This document shows, piece after piece, positions 30,094 to 41,380 of a DNA stretch of 64,000 nt (its first letter is position 1; each line of letters opens with the position of its first letter). The DNA is from Gamarada debralockiae. Taxonomy: Eukaryota; Ascomycota; Leotiomycetes; Helotiales; Hyphodiscaceae. The notes beneath the pieces were generated by a model, which saw only the letters and a program-made list of their open reading frames with translations, searched no databases and was not told the origin of the DNA. The DNA lies in assembly GCA_002803225.1 (NCBI GenBank), contig NXFV01000631.1, forward strand, positions 86,978 through 150,977, read 5' to 3'. Position numbers and translations under genes: made by a program.

Positions 30094-32119
30094 ATGGAAG
30101 ACGCAGCACTAGCCCAGATCACTCAGGGTTCTCTGAAGTAAATAAAAGGACCCATAAGCCTCAACCCTGCTAACCTCAGCCAGTGCCATCTTCAACGACC
30201 CTGACCGACTCCGAAAAGACTTTCCTGTCCCGATATGCCAATGTGTTCAGATCAAAGCACTCGGATCTCAAGAAGAGGGAAATCCTGAACGATATCGAAT
30301 CGTCTTAAGCGATGTCAAGAACTATGTCCAGAGCATGCTTGCAACTCGTAAGTCGCAAACCCCCTCCTTGCGCAAGACTTGCTGCTAAAAATATAATAGA
30401 GGCAAATCACGTTGTGCACGAGGGAAAGTTGAAGAAAGGATCTATTGTTCGACTGAAGCAATACCAGGCAAATGCTGTCAAGGGCAAGAGGTTCGTGGAG
30501 TGCCGCTACTTCAAGACGCGTGAACTAACGGGTGCGCCGTAGAATCCTGATCATTCTCGACCTCGACGTTATCGAGAGCTTGGGTGAGCTCGAGAAGATT
30601 GGCAAACCCGTTGGGCTCACAGATAAGGAGGAAGATGAGGCCGGGCCTGTCAACACAACAATCGCCGGAAATGGCTTCTATGGAAACAAACCTCAACAAC
30701 CTGCTCAAGAACGCGCCCTACCATCACGAACTGGACCTTCAAGTTCCTCATCGCATGCCAACATCTACCCGATTGAAGGACTGTCTCCCTATGCACACAA
30801 ATGGACAATCAAGGCCCGAGTCAGTCAGAAGTCGGATATCAAAACCTGGCACAAGCAGAGTGGCGAGGGAAAGCTATTCAGCGTCAACCTTCTAGACGAG
30901 AGCGGCGAAATCAGAGGAACAGCCTTCAACGACCAAGTCGACACGCTATACGAGACCTTCCAGGAAGGATCTGTCTACTACATTACAAGTCCCTGCAAAG
31001 TCCAATTCGCCAAGAAGCAGTTCAGCAACTTGCCCAATGATTACGAGCTTGTGTTCGAGAGAGACACTGTTGTTGAGAAAGCATTGGATCAGGAAAATGT
31101 TCCACAAGTCCGGTACAACTTCACCAACATCAATGATCTCCAATCCATCGAGAAGGACGCAACAATAGACATTATTGCTGTCCTCAAAGAAGTCGGCGAC
31201 GTAGAGCAGATTGTCTCCAAGTCTACCCAAAAGCCATACGATAAGCGCGAGTTGACATTAGTAGATGACAGTGGCTACTCCGTCAGATTTACAATTTGGG
31301 GAAAGAGCGCTGTTTCATTTGACGCAAATCCGGAATCTATCATTGCTGCCAAGGGCGTCAAAGTCTCAGATTTTAACGGCCGAAGCCTAAGCTTGCTCTC
31401 TTCTGGTTCTATGACAGTCGATCCCGATATCGCAGAAGCCCATAAGCTGAAGGGATGGTACGACTCTCAAGGCCGAACAGAGAACTTTGCTTCGCACTCC
31501 AACTTGAATAGTGCTGGAGCGGCTGGTGGTCGTCAAGACCCAACCAAGACCATCGCCCAAATCCGGGAAGAACAACTCGGAATGTCTGAAGAACCAGCTT
31601 ACTTCTCCGTCAAAGCTACAATCGTCTACATCAAGCAAGACACCTTCTCCTACCCCGCTTGCTCGAACGAGGGATGCAGCAAGAAAGTCGTAGAGAGCAG
31701 CGACGGCACATGGCGCTGCGAGAAGTGCGAAGCGAACCATCCTAGACCTCAACATCGCTACATCATGTCGCTGAATGTCAATGATCATACGGGTCAGCTA
31801 TGGTTGAACTGCTTCGATGATACGGGACGAGCTATTATGGGTATGAGTGCCAACGACTTGATGGAGCTGAAGGAGAATGATACTGCGGCGATGGAGAAGG
31901 CGTTTGAGGAATCGAACTGCAAGACTTGGATTTTCAAATGCAGAGCTAAGATGGATAATTTCCAAGACCAGGCAAGGTATGTAGTTCCATGGGGAGGTAA
32001 AAGAGTATTACTGACATACACGCAGAGTACGATACCAAGTCATCGGCGCCAGCCCAATCAACTTCGCGGCGGAGGCAAACAAACTCGCAGCTCTCATCAA
32101 ACAATACAACCTCGAATAA
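30094..32119 (+). CDS. RFA1: Replication protein A large subunit (RPA70/Rfa1)
   Basis: This is the large subunit of the nuclear single-stranded-DNA-binding heterotrimer RPA, acting in replication, repair and checkpoint signalling. Five exons (30094-30137, 30184-30347, 30400-30490, 30543-31976, 32026-32119) give 608 residues. The N-terminal protein-interaction OB fold includes PVPICQCVQIKAL and LSDVKNYVQSMLAT. After a flexible linker, DBD-A shows YPIEGLSPYAHKWTIKARV and FSVNLLDESGEIRGTAF. DBD-B shows IIAVLKEVGDVEQIV and FTIWGKSA. DBD-C contains the zinc ribbon C-x4-C-x13-C-x2-C (CSNEGC...CEKC) and YIMSLNVNDHTGQLWL. The C-terminus, INFAAEANKLAALIKQYNL, is the trimerisation helix. The acceptor at 30183, rather than the AG at 30179, is chosen because only it keeps frame. 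Confidence 0.95.
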
Positions 32120-32447
32120 GAAAGAGCTTTTGTGCCGAGGATGTTTTAGTTTGCTTGCTGGGAAAATGGGACGAAGGATGTCATTTCCTGGCACAAGTGT
32201 CTCTGCTGAGGTATCGTTTGTGGTATATATTACGGGAATGAAGGAACGATATAATTCATGTTAGGAAGTGGTCTCATTCAAATGGCATCGGCGTTGTGGC
32301 TTACCCTCATAGTACAGGAGTAGCAAATGAAATAATCTTCATGAGAATCTTCTTGTATTCATGAGAGTGACGGCGCATCTATCGAGAAAGATCATGTCCT
32401 CATCGACGCCAGCCTCCATGCAGCCAGTTCCATGTTGTACGCCAAAG

Positions 32448-32547
32448 CTCCTCCATGTCTGTAAGAGACTATCCAGTACCAATTTGATACCAGAGAAAAC
32501 TCCTCCATGTCTGTAAGAGACTATCCGGTACCGCATCGATACCAGAG
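32448..32547 (+). repeat. Tandem 48-bp direct repeat
   Basis: Two copies (32448-32495 and 32500-32547) share CTCCTCCATGTCTGTAAGAG, then ACTATCC and GATACCAGAG, with a few substitutions and a 52-bp period. They lie in the 525-bp convergent gap (32120-32644) between RFA1 and CSN3, which has no other feature. Confidence 0.8.
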
Positions 32548-32644
32548 TAAGCAAGCTGAGCATACTACATTCCTTCTGAATGTGCAGCCAGCCATGTTTT
32601 GTTTCGTTATCGTAATTTAGTCTTACAAGCTCTCAAGACCATGC

Positions 32645-34485
32645 TCAAAAGACACCAGTCATGAGCTCCTCTTCCTCCATAGCATTCCACTCCATTTCTC
32701 CTCCAATACCCTGGTCGTGCATATCGAACTTGTTACCCTTAGCCTTCATCTTCTTCGCAAAGTTGACGTAATCCTTTTCATGGGTGAGCATGCGATCCGT
32801 CTGCTTAATGTGTTCCGTCAAGCTTTGAACGCGCTCATGTGCAGCGGTCAACTCGGACTGCATCTGAGCTTCACTCAAAACCGGGCCAGTTGAGAAAGTG
32901 AGAACAGCAGGTTGGCCGGGAGAATTGCTCATAGTTGCCTTCAGAGAACCGTCTTGAATCATACTGTTGATCAAGGCCTCCATTACTGGTGGACCAGATA
33001 ACTTGGCACCTGTCTCCGCGCTCATCGTGAGGTTCAGGATTTCAGGGATAGCGATCTTGCTGTAGACGTTGCCGAGATTGCGGATCTGGAACTTTTGGTA
33101 GGCGGAGAGGATTTGAAGGATGAGTCCAGTGTTGCAATCTTGTTGCCAGACGCCTTGGCCGTGCTCGACCTCAGCCTTGAGTCTGGCAGCCGTGCCGGCC
33201 TCGAAGATTTGCGCAACGGCTTCGTATGGTTTGGCGATGGCGTGGTAGGCCTTTGCCGCGGCGGAGGCGACAGTCTTTGGTAGAGGAAGCGCCTTGCCTT
33301 CTAGCAGAAGACTGACAAGCACCCATTTCTTGTATGCTTCAACCATGACCTTGCTAACTGCACCGTCCTTTGAGGGGTATGTGATTGCACTCTCCAAACA
33401 CTCCAAAGCATCCTCCCATCTTCTCAAACCAATAAAGACCATGCCGCTGTAGATATAGTACTCCATGACGTCGATTGGCTTCATCTTAGTAGTAAGGCCT
33501 GAGCTGACTGTGATATATGCCGCAGGGGACAAGCCAACCTCGCAGATATATTTGGGTTTATATTGGTCCTTCGCATTGGGGAGGTAGAGGATGAATTTCT
33601 CGATGATTGGGACAACAGCATCGTAGGCACGTGTCTCGAGCGCCAATTTGGCAAGGTAGAGGTGTACTGAAGTAAGAACGGTTCCTGATGGGTCTAATCG
33701 AAGCATGGCATCTCGAATTGGGGCGATTGCAAGGGCGGGCTATAATATGTCAATAACTCGGCCTGAGGTCGGCAGATTTCTAAAACTTACCTGACCGGCT
33801 TGACGAGCAAATGTTGCTGCAGCGTCGATAATTGCCATGAACTCCTGACCCAGGTATCTAACTTGTCTGGCATCAAAGCTCTCCAAGAAACTTGAAATTT
33901 TCTCCCAAAGCGCATCCAGTTTTATGACTTTGCTACCTTTTTGCAAAGCGTTGATATGCGCGATGAGGATGAAGATGTAGGGAACGGTGTTTAAAGCGGG
34001 ATTAATAACCTGAATTTGACTGTGAGCCTGTGCCGTTCAAAGGAGGGTTCGCGTCAACTCACATTCAAGGGACTTTCACCACCAGATGTCTGCTGAAGTA
34101 AACTCTTCTCTGAGATCTTGCGCACCGCTGATATCTGAGCTTGGATACCATCTTCGTAGCTGCTGTCGGACAGAGGGTTTTGAGGAGGAGGGTGGGGAGG
34201 GAAGGTGAGAAGCTTGGGGAGTAAGTCGTCCATCTTGCCCAGGGGAGGAGTCTTATGAGCTGAGAAGATGGTGGAGCTGCGCGTCAAGACAACTTCAGAC
34301 GCGTCTTCCCAAGGGTGAGATGGTAATAACGCAGATTTTCGATGAGACTTGTTCGATACTGACAAGGTCTGGGTGAAGAAATTAGAGAACTTAGACAAGG
34401 CTGAACGATTAGGAACCTGGGGGTTGCCTGGCGTGTTTGGTTCGCTGTGATTTCCTGGGGTCGCGGAGGTAAGTTTGCCCGACAT
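32645..34485 (-). CDS. CSN3: COP9 signalosome subunit 3
   Basis: This is a non-catalytic PCI subunit of the COP9 signalosome, the nuclear/cytosolic complex that removes NEDD8 from cullins and in fungi links light and development. Exons 34485-34063, 34009-33791 and 33739-32645 give 578 residues. The start is the ATG at 34485 (MSGKLTSATPGNHS); an upstream in-frame position at 34521 would add 12 residues. Residues ~1-100 are disordered. Helical repeats follow (NTVPYIFILIAHINALQKGS, SVHLYLAKLALETRAYDAVV, YYIYSGMVFIGLRRWEDALE). The PCI winged helix is around 400-490 (FQIRNLGNVYSKIAIPEI; PPVMEALINSMIQDGSL). A coiled C-terminal helix ends with an acidic EWNAMEEEELMTGVF. Some fungal CSN3s diverge strongly, but this one is recognisable through the whole helical array. 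Confidence 0.88.
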
Positions 34486-34801
34486 GGTGGAATACGGTGG
34501 GGGAGAGCGAGGATGGTGCAAGTTAATTGGACAAGTAAAGTTGAACGGAATATTTCACCGTGTTAGAGCCATTGAGCTCTAGTTTGACAGTTTCATGAAC
34601 AACTTTGGGTAGGTTTGGATTTCGAGAGTTTGAGATGCCAGTAATTCTAGTGAAATCTGAATCACGTGAGTGGTCGACCTTCTCATGGCTTTTGCAGTAG
34701 CTTGCCGTAGGTATTTTCGCACCCGCTGATATCTTCACACCTCTATTCAAAAAAGGATTCAATAGTCACGCCCTTTCGAACTACCCCATCATCTTTCAAG
34801 G
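34486..34801. promoter_or_regulatory. Divergent promoter region CSN3 / PRO2
   Basis: These 316 bp lie between start codons and contain an E-box CACGTG at 34673-34678. No TGASTC site was seen despite PRO2 being an amino-acid biosynthetic gene. Confidence 0.35.
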
Positions 34802-36250
34802 ATGTCTCTCACAAATGCGAATCCCGACGAGGCTGCAAAATCAGCCAAGTCAGCTTCACATATCCTTGCAACTCTCCCAACCACTGCCCGAAATAATGCT
34901 TTGACCGCAATCCACGCCGCTCTGTCCCAGTCAAAGGATGAGATCCTAGCAGCCAATGCTCGAGATCTTGAACTGGCAAAGAAGGCTGCTGAAAATGGGA
35001 AGTTGAGTTTAAGTATAGTCTCAAGGCTAGACCTTAATAAAAAGGGAAAATGGGAGGATATGTTGAAGGGAATCTTGGAGGTGAGGGATCTGGAAGATCC
35101 TGGTGAGTCAACAACCTTTTGGCTCTGCTCGCCACTGACTTATGGGGTTGAACAGTTGGCAAAGTCACATTACGAACGAAACTTGATGATGGTCTCACTC
35201 TAGAAAGAGTCTCGTGTCCAATTGGAGTGCTTTTGATTATATTCGAAGCTCGTCCAGAAGTCATTGCCAATATTGCTTCTCTCGCAATCAAGTCTGGCAA
35301 TGCTGCGATTCTGAAGGGTAAGTATCCTCTATACTCAAGAAATCAGTTCTGACAATGTACCAGGTGGGAAGGAGTCTACGGAATCTTTCATTGCAATTTC
35401 CAAAGTCATCTCAGAAGCTTTGGGTTCAACAGAAGTGCCAAATAGTGCCATCCAGCTGGTCACAACTCGAGATGTCGTCCCTCAACTTCTTGGCCTTGAC
35501 CAATATATCGATCTTGTCATTCCTAGAGGCTCAAATGAGCTCGTTAGGTACATCAAGTCTTCAACTAGGATCCCTGTGATGGGTCATGCAGACGGTCTGT
35601 GTTCAATATACCTCGAGCATACAGCCGATCCAGAAATGGCAGCCAAGGTGGTTGTAGACTCCAAGACTACATATCCAGCAGCGTGCAATAGTGTCGAGAG
35701 TCTCCTGGTCGAAGAAAAGGCGCTGGATACGGTACTTCCAGCTGTGGCAGAAGCATTACTCGAGAAAGGGGTATCATTACGCTGTGATGCAGCAAGCAAG
35801 AAAGCCCTCACATCAAAGCTCTCAGCACACTCATCCGCTATCTTGCAAGATGCTGAGGAAGCCGACTTCGATACCGAGCATCTCGCTCTCATCCTCTCAA
35901 TCAAGAGAGTAGCCAACATCTCAGAAGCAATTACCCACATCAATACCCACGGCTCCCACCACACCGACGCGATCTTAACCTCCTCCGAACCTCTCGCCGA
36001 GCAATTCATGAACGCCATCGACTCAGCAGGAGTCTACTGGAATGCACCCACAAGAATGGCAGACGGAATGCGCTATGGATTTGGCACCGAAGTTGGCGTC
36101 AGCACGAACAAAATCCACGCACGAGGTCCAGTAGGCTTGGAAGGCTTGATGATCTATAAATACAAGATCCGTGGCGGAGGACATCTCACTGCGAGTTATG
36201 GCGAGGGACAGGGACAAAAAAGTTTCAAGCATGAAAAGCAGGCGTTATAG
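34802..36250 (+). CDS. PRO2: Gamma-glutamyl phosphate reductase (proline biosynthesis)
   Basis: This cytosolic NADPH-dependent enzyme of the aldehyde dehydrogenase fold reduces gamma-glutamyl phosphate to glutamate-5-semialdehyde, step two of proline synthesis. Exons 34802-35102, 35156-35317 and 35364-36250 give 449 residues, the family norm. Motifs in order: [58 protein letters not shown], the [15 protein letters not shown] segment, [30 protein letters not shown] with the active-site cysteine, and the C-terminal [20 protein letters not shown]. It lies head-to-head with CSN3. Confidence 0.95.
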
Positions 36251-37377
36251 TTTTGGGGCCAATAAAAGCATGCATTGAGAGGGATCGTCTCATCCCTTTT
36301 TTGATCTTCACTAGGGTTGGAGGGAAACATCCGTCCACTTTCTACTTTCAGCCTTCCAGAAGAAATTGAAAAGCGTCAATTGAAATTCAAAAATCAAACC
36401 CGAACAACCACTTTCTGTCTACTCAAATCACTCTACAAGTCAAATCCGCAGCAAATAAGTTCGACGTCCTTGGGCATGAAGCCTGAGCACAGCACGTGAG
36501 CATGAAACACCGCCTCCCGCACAACCTCGTCACAGATCCCCAAACATGAAATCTCGACTCCTCTTAAATGCCCTTCCAAGAGCCCAAAAAGCATTCCAGG
36601 CCGAGCGCCAAGAAAAGACAGCGTCGCAAGAACCCCAAGATGGCATTTCTACTCCGGTTACTCTTGCGCTCCAACATCCCCAAACCAGCCCATGCGTGAC
36701 ATGGAACGGTAACAGCTTCGTCCACGCTAGCTCTGGACGCTATCTTTTACAGTTGTCACTGTTTCTAAGCTTCATTCCCCACATCTTACCTTATCACAAG
36801 TGTCAAGTCGTCACGAAGTTTTGTGGAGCAAGGGTCCTCGAACCGCTTCGATGTGAGAAGGTTCTTTGTACAAAAGCGTCACGACTTCCTTGTTATTTTT
36901 CCCTTTGTTGTTTGTGGTCTTTTTCTTTGGTCTGGGGTTGTATTTCTGTTTCGTTGGATTGTTTTTAATTGTATTGAATCTTGAATACAACTCCTGGTGA
37001 GAGGATTCAAGATGTTATTTTCTAATCTTTTACTGTTGGCGGGAGTTTCGACTGTGTCGGCGAGAAGCATTGGGGAATTTCTTCATCGTGAGATTGCCTT
37101 TTCGCTTTATTGATCTTCAATTACTGTTTTAAATTCTGGCTTGGAGAATCGCGAGATTCTCTGAAGCTCCCATCCAAGTGTCAGTCAAAAGCTTCGAGTA
37201 CCTTTTTCTTGAAGTCAACCAGAGCTTGGGCAATGTTTCCACACTCATACCACCAGATCCTCTTCTAAATCTCGGAGTCGATGTTTGACACCTTAGTCTG
37301 AGCGCAGCTCCTTTGAGATCCTCGAAGGCTCCCCAACCTCGGTGTCGAAGTTTGACGTCTCAGGGTCTTCTGTCTGA
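36251..37377. other. Gene-poor stretch after PRO2
   Basis: A 140-codon plus frame (36546-36968) starts MKSRLLLNALPRAQKAFQ, which could be a mitochondrial-type leader, but it turns into low-quality hydrophobic/cysteine sequence after residue ~70 and has no family match I recognise. At 37012 a 33-codon frame begins MLFSNLLLLAGVSTVSA, resembling a signal peptide, and ends at a stop unless spliced at the GTGAGA near 37089. Imperfect 40-bp direct repeats around CTCGGnGTCGAnGTTTGAC occur at ~37276 and ~37339. None is called as a gene. Confidence 0.35.
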
Positions 37378-38043
37378 GCGTATCTCCCTCAACCCCACCA
37401 ACCGTCCTCTCCCAATCCTCCATCGTCCACCAACCTCAGACTAACAAGACTTCTTAATCTAGCTCAACTACCAACCCCCCACCCCATCGGTCCCTCATCA
37501 TCCTCCTCTACTCACCAAGGACCCAAGGCCCACGAACAATGCGCCTTCACCCCCCATCCACATACACCCCACCATCTCCTTGAAGACCCCTCCCGCATCC
37601 CGTCCTCGGCATGGCCACACATAACTTCCATCCTCTCCTCGCACCCCCAAATCCGGCAACGACTCATTACGCCATATACGAGTGGGAAGCATAACTTGAT
37701 GCAGACGGTTGATCTCGGCGCTACCTTCGCAGAAGGTTCATTAGAAGGAGTCGTGCTTGGGGTCGTTTATACCTCTTCCCTAGATGGGAATTTTGATCCT
37801 GTTTCTACGATGGCCAAGGAGAGGAATAGGGAGAAGGGGGTAGGAAGAAATGGGAGAGGGAAGATGGTAAACGTGGACGATAACAAGGAAGGCAGGAAAG
37901 AGGAGATCAGAGACGAGAGAGCAGCGAAAACGTTGGGGTGCTTGGAGGATGCGGTTAAGAAGGTAGGGGAACGGAGACAGATGGAGGGGGTTTTGGGATT
38001 TGAGAGGGGGAGGGTCAGTTTCTTGGTTTATAGGATTGATTGA
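37378..38043 (+). CDS. Possible exon of an unrecognised gene
   Basis: A frame open for 222 codons from 37378 has no ATG before the methionine at 37699. Its first half is Pro/Ser/His-rich; the middle reads PYTSGKHNLMQTVDLGATFA then EGSLEGVVLGVVYTSS; and the tail is highly charged (NKEGRKEEIRDERAAK) before the stop at 38041. The ordered middle suggests real coding sequence, perhaps a 3' exon joined to an upstream one such as the signal-peptide-like start at 37012. I cannot identify a family and the splice link is a guess. Confidence 0.3.
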   Translation, partial: AYLPQPHQPSSPNPPSSTNLRLTRLLNLAQLPTPHPIGPSSSSSTHQGPKAHEQCAFTPHPHTPHHLLEDPSRIPSSAWPHITSILSSHPQIRQRLITPYTSGKHNLMQTVDLGATFAEGSLEGVVLGVVYTSSLDGNFDPVSTMAKERNREKGVGRNGRGKMVNVDDNKEGRKEEIRDERAAKTLGCLEDAVKKVGERRQMEGVLGFERGRVSFLVYRID

Positions 38044-38904
38044 GAAAGGCTGCTTGAGACGACAACTAAGGAAAAGACTTCATTTCCTCTTGGCAAGAAA
38101 CTTGTAAGGATACTTGTTAATATTAAAATTCTTAGAATCTAGACTCTCTTGGTCTCAACAACGCAAAATAGATGAAATTGGAAATGCCCAGCTCGAGCAG
38201 GAAGATTGAGTTTAGATTAGAACAGAAGCTGGGAACCTGGAGGAACTCGATGATCTACCTGCACTTGATGTAAAAATTGGTACTCCCGAGATCCCTCACG
38301 AATCGAAGAATCACACATTATCACATATTGAATCTCATTCTTCACAACGAATCTTAGAGAAACTCTTTATCTTATGCAACACAGATAGCTTTTAATTCTC
38401 TCGTTAAGTCGTTCATCAGTTACATAAGAGAACAAGTGCAGTTAAGGCAAAAAGAGGTCGTAAATCGTCATGAATGTCAACTCAAGGAAAAAGTCCGACA
38501 GAAGCAGGCTGTCTGAGCCAGTCCATCGCGCCTAGGTTCATAACAGGCGTTTTGCAACACACCTCCGCCGCCGCTTGCATGTGTATCTTTGGAATCGTCT
38601 CGTTCGAAGATTATTCCCTTTCCTTGCAAAGCGTTAAATCATCAGCCATGTGAATAGCCATTAAATGGCCTCTTAGAAGCAAGTCGTAAACTCGTCGTCA
38701 TCTGAAGTAGAGTAATATGCCGGTTGGTTGTTCCAGCGGATACAAAGACAATCGTGAAGATCAAGGAAATTTTCTCAAGGAGTGTGGCGTTGGAGAATTT
38801 AATATGTTCGTAGGCGTGGCCATGGGGAAGATTGCAAGAGGTTGGAGACCAGGTGTGTGCTCCGTTTAAGAATGTGCCGAAGTCTGGCTCGATTGGCGGC
38901 GCCG
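38044..38904. other. Intergenic, stuA 3' side
   Basis: These 861 bp lie between the possible exon on plus and stuA on minus. They probably include the long stuA 3' untranslated region. No gene, RNA or repeat is recognised. Confidence 0.4.
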
Positions 38905-41380
38905 TTATCGACGTCGCTGGGTGATAGTGGTCTGGGCTCGATTCAGATTAGAGGCGTAACTCGGTCCAGACACAGAACCTTCACGGATCGTCTTTCGTCT
39001 TTTCAGAGCGTCGACGTCCGTAACACCACCCGGTCCCTGGCTGGAAGGACGACCATCTTCGTCATCATCCCTCCCACGCTTGTTGCTGGCAGGAACACCG
39101 TTCATCACGGGTTGCTGAGCTGCATAGCCATTGGGCATCGAACCTCCCATGTCAGATTGCGAGCCATAAACATCACCCCCCGCACTGCCGTTTGCGGTTC
39201 CACGCTCACTGCTCATTACATTATACAGATTACTTGATGGTGGCTGGACCCGCGGAGGTGTGCTGTAACCGCCTTGCTGTTGCGCATAGTACGGCTGTGG
39301 TGGCGGTGCTGTTCGGGGAGTTGCCCGTCCTGATGCTGAGTGGTTTGGGGAGCCAGTCATTTCAGGTGACAAGTGAGGGTGCTCTCCTGCTAAAGATCCA
39401 ACTGGAGGAGCATTGGCGTAATTGTACGATCCGCGATTCGCGTCGTAATTTGCGGAATTGTCATGAGTGTACTCTCCATCATGCTCATGATCAGCTTCCT
39501 CTTCGCCCTGGCCATGGCTCACCTGGCCATTTCCCTGGTTGTGATGAAGCATCCCATTCGAGTCTTTGGGGGCATGATGTTCAGCTTCCGAACCTGGTGC
39601 TCTCGCTGATGGTGGTCCCATTTCGTTCTTGATATACGAATTATCTTGAGAGTACCGAGGCATCGATTGCTGGCCGGGAGCTGATTGGGGGTACGCATTC
39701 TGTTGAGGGGGTGGGGCAGAATACATTTGTCGCGAAGAATCATAAGGCTGCGAGCCTTGCTGATACTGCTGCATGCTTTGGATCTGAGTCCCCGGTGGGG
39801 TCGTCGCTGGAGTTGTAGGCATTGAGCGTGCGTTACTTAAACCCGTGTCGATAGACAGGGGATTTGTACCTTGAACGCCTCCCATTGTCCCCTGGGGACC
39901 CCATTGAAAACTTCCATCTGAACTACCCATGTTTCCTATCACACTAGACGCACTCGTGGGGGGCGTAGGAAATGTATGGGCACGCTCGAGACCAGGGCGG
40001 GGAGCGCCTGGGTGCGGCGCCAAAGAGTGTTGTGGGCCAGGGAGGTGACCACCGATTGAGTTGTTCATCGAGTGGTGGTGATGTTGATGTAGAGAAGGTA
40101 ATCCAGGAGCTTGTGTATTCCGCATTTGATTTTGCTCCTGCTTTCGACGTTCCGCAGCGGCCATCACCGCATTCGTGCGAGTCTGATTCGTTGGATGGTA
40201 CAGGAGAGCTCCAATGTTGTGAACAAATAAAGGATATAATAGCTCGGTGATCTTCTCCTTGTTGGCGAAGTCAAGAGCACGCTCAAATGGAATCCTGAGC
40301 AATGGTCAGTGGTGCGAGAAATGCCACGCTATTTTTTACAACTCACCAAACTCCCTTCAAATGCATTGGTCCAATCTTGACAACATGTCTCATTTTTTCG
40401 CTCTTGAGAATGCCATCTCTTCGTCCTCGAGTCATTCCCGCAACATTCAAAAGCTTTGTGCCATTAATCATGTGATTGTCTACCGGCTCTTGTCAGTGTG
40501 TTTCGAGGCCTTCAAGAAATCTATCCATACCTTCTCGTCTGGCAACACAAACTCCTTTTGCCTCAACCTGAAAACACAGACTACCCTCATCTTCCCACAA
40601 GGTCGCAGTGACTCTTGGTTTCATGCCTGGTGGAGCAATTTGACCGGTCGTATCAAATCCTTGCTGGGGTCCATATCCCTGACCAGCCATACCAGGCTGT
40701 GCGGACATTGTGGGCAGAGGAAGGACATTTCCTTGCGTCCCCATCGAACCGGGAACTGGATGACCTGCAGATTGCGGCGATGTCAATCCATTGGAGTATC
40801 CATATTGATTATATGGCGTTGGCGCCGGGGAGTACTGCGCTGGTCCTGGTTGAAGCAATGGCGGTTGTTGCTGATGTTGGGGATAATGCATGCCGCTTGA
40901 CGTGACTGTTTGAGGTGGCGGTGGTTGTCCGGCAGACATATGTGAGGGATAATACATTTCTTGAGGTTGGTGGTTCATGTTCTGATATGGTTCTTGGGGG
41001 TAGGAATACGCCGGTCCCGATGGTGGAGTGTTGCTGTATGAAGTCTGCGCCAAAGGAACAGGGAGACCGGTGTTGGCAGGTAAAGTTGGAGAAGGAGTCT
41101 TGGGTCCGTTTGACGAGGAAGCGGTCGTGTAGGACGAGTGGGAGCTACCGTTCAGAATTGAGGACCCCAGGGAACTTAGAGAGCCAACCCGGGGCGACGA
41201 TGTACCTGAGGAGTATGCCTGTTGCGGCTGGGGCAAAGGAAGTGAAGGCAGCCTATCATTCGCATACAGCGGACGCTGCGCGGCGTGATGATTGTAATAT
41301 GGTACGTCTGAAGGTCCCCGGGTTTGCACTTGCGACGATATCGACGGGAGATCCAGCTTTTCGGTTTGAGCGATCAAGTC
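38905..41380 (-). CDS. stuA: APSES transcription factor StuA (first coding exon not resolved)
   Basis: This nuclear regulator controls conidiation, sporulation morphology and often effector or secondary-metabolite genes. Exons 41380-40531, 40479-40347 and 40294-38905 give 790 codons. The APSES DNA-binding domain is assembled across two introns: [18 protein letters not shown], then [35 protein letters not shown] and [17 protein letters not shown], ending [18 protein letters not shown]. The N-terminal part is Pro/Gln/Ser/Tyr-rich. The C-terminal part is Gln/Pro/His-rich, with a nuclear-localisation cluster ([20 protein letters not shown]). The exon at 41380 begins after a good acceptor (CATTCAG) and has no ATG before the Met of [11 protein letters not shown], so at least one upstream coding exon is missing from this model. 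The intron positions within APSES match those common in this family. Confidence 0.93.
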
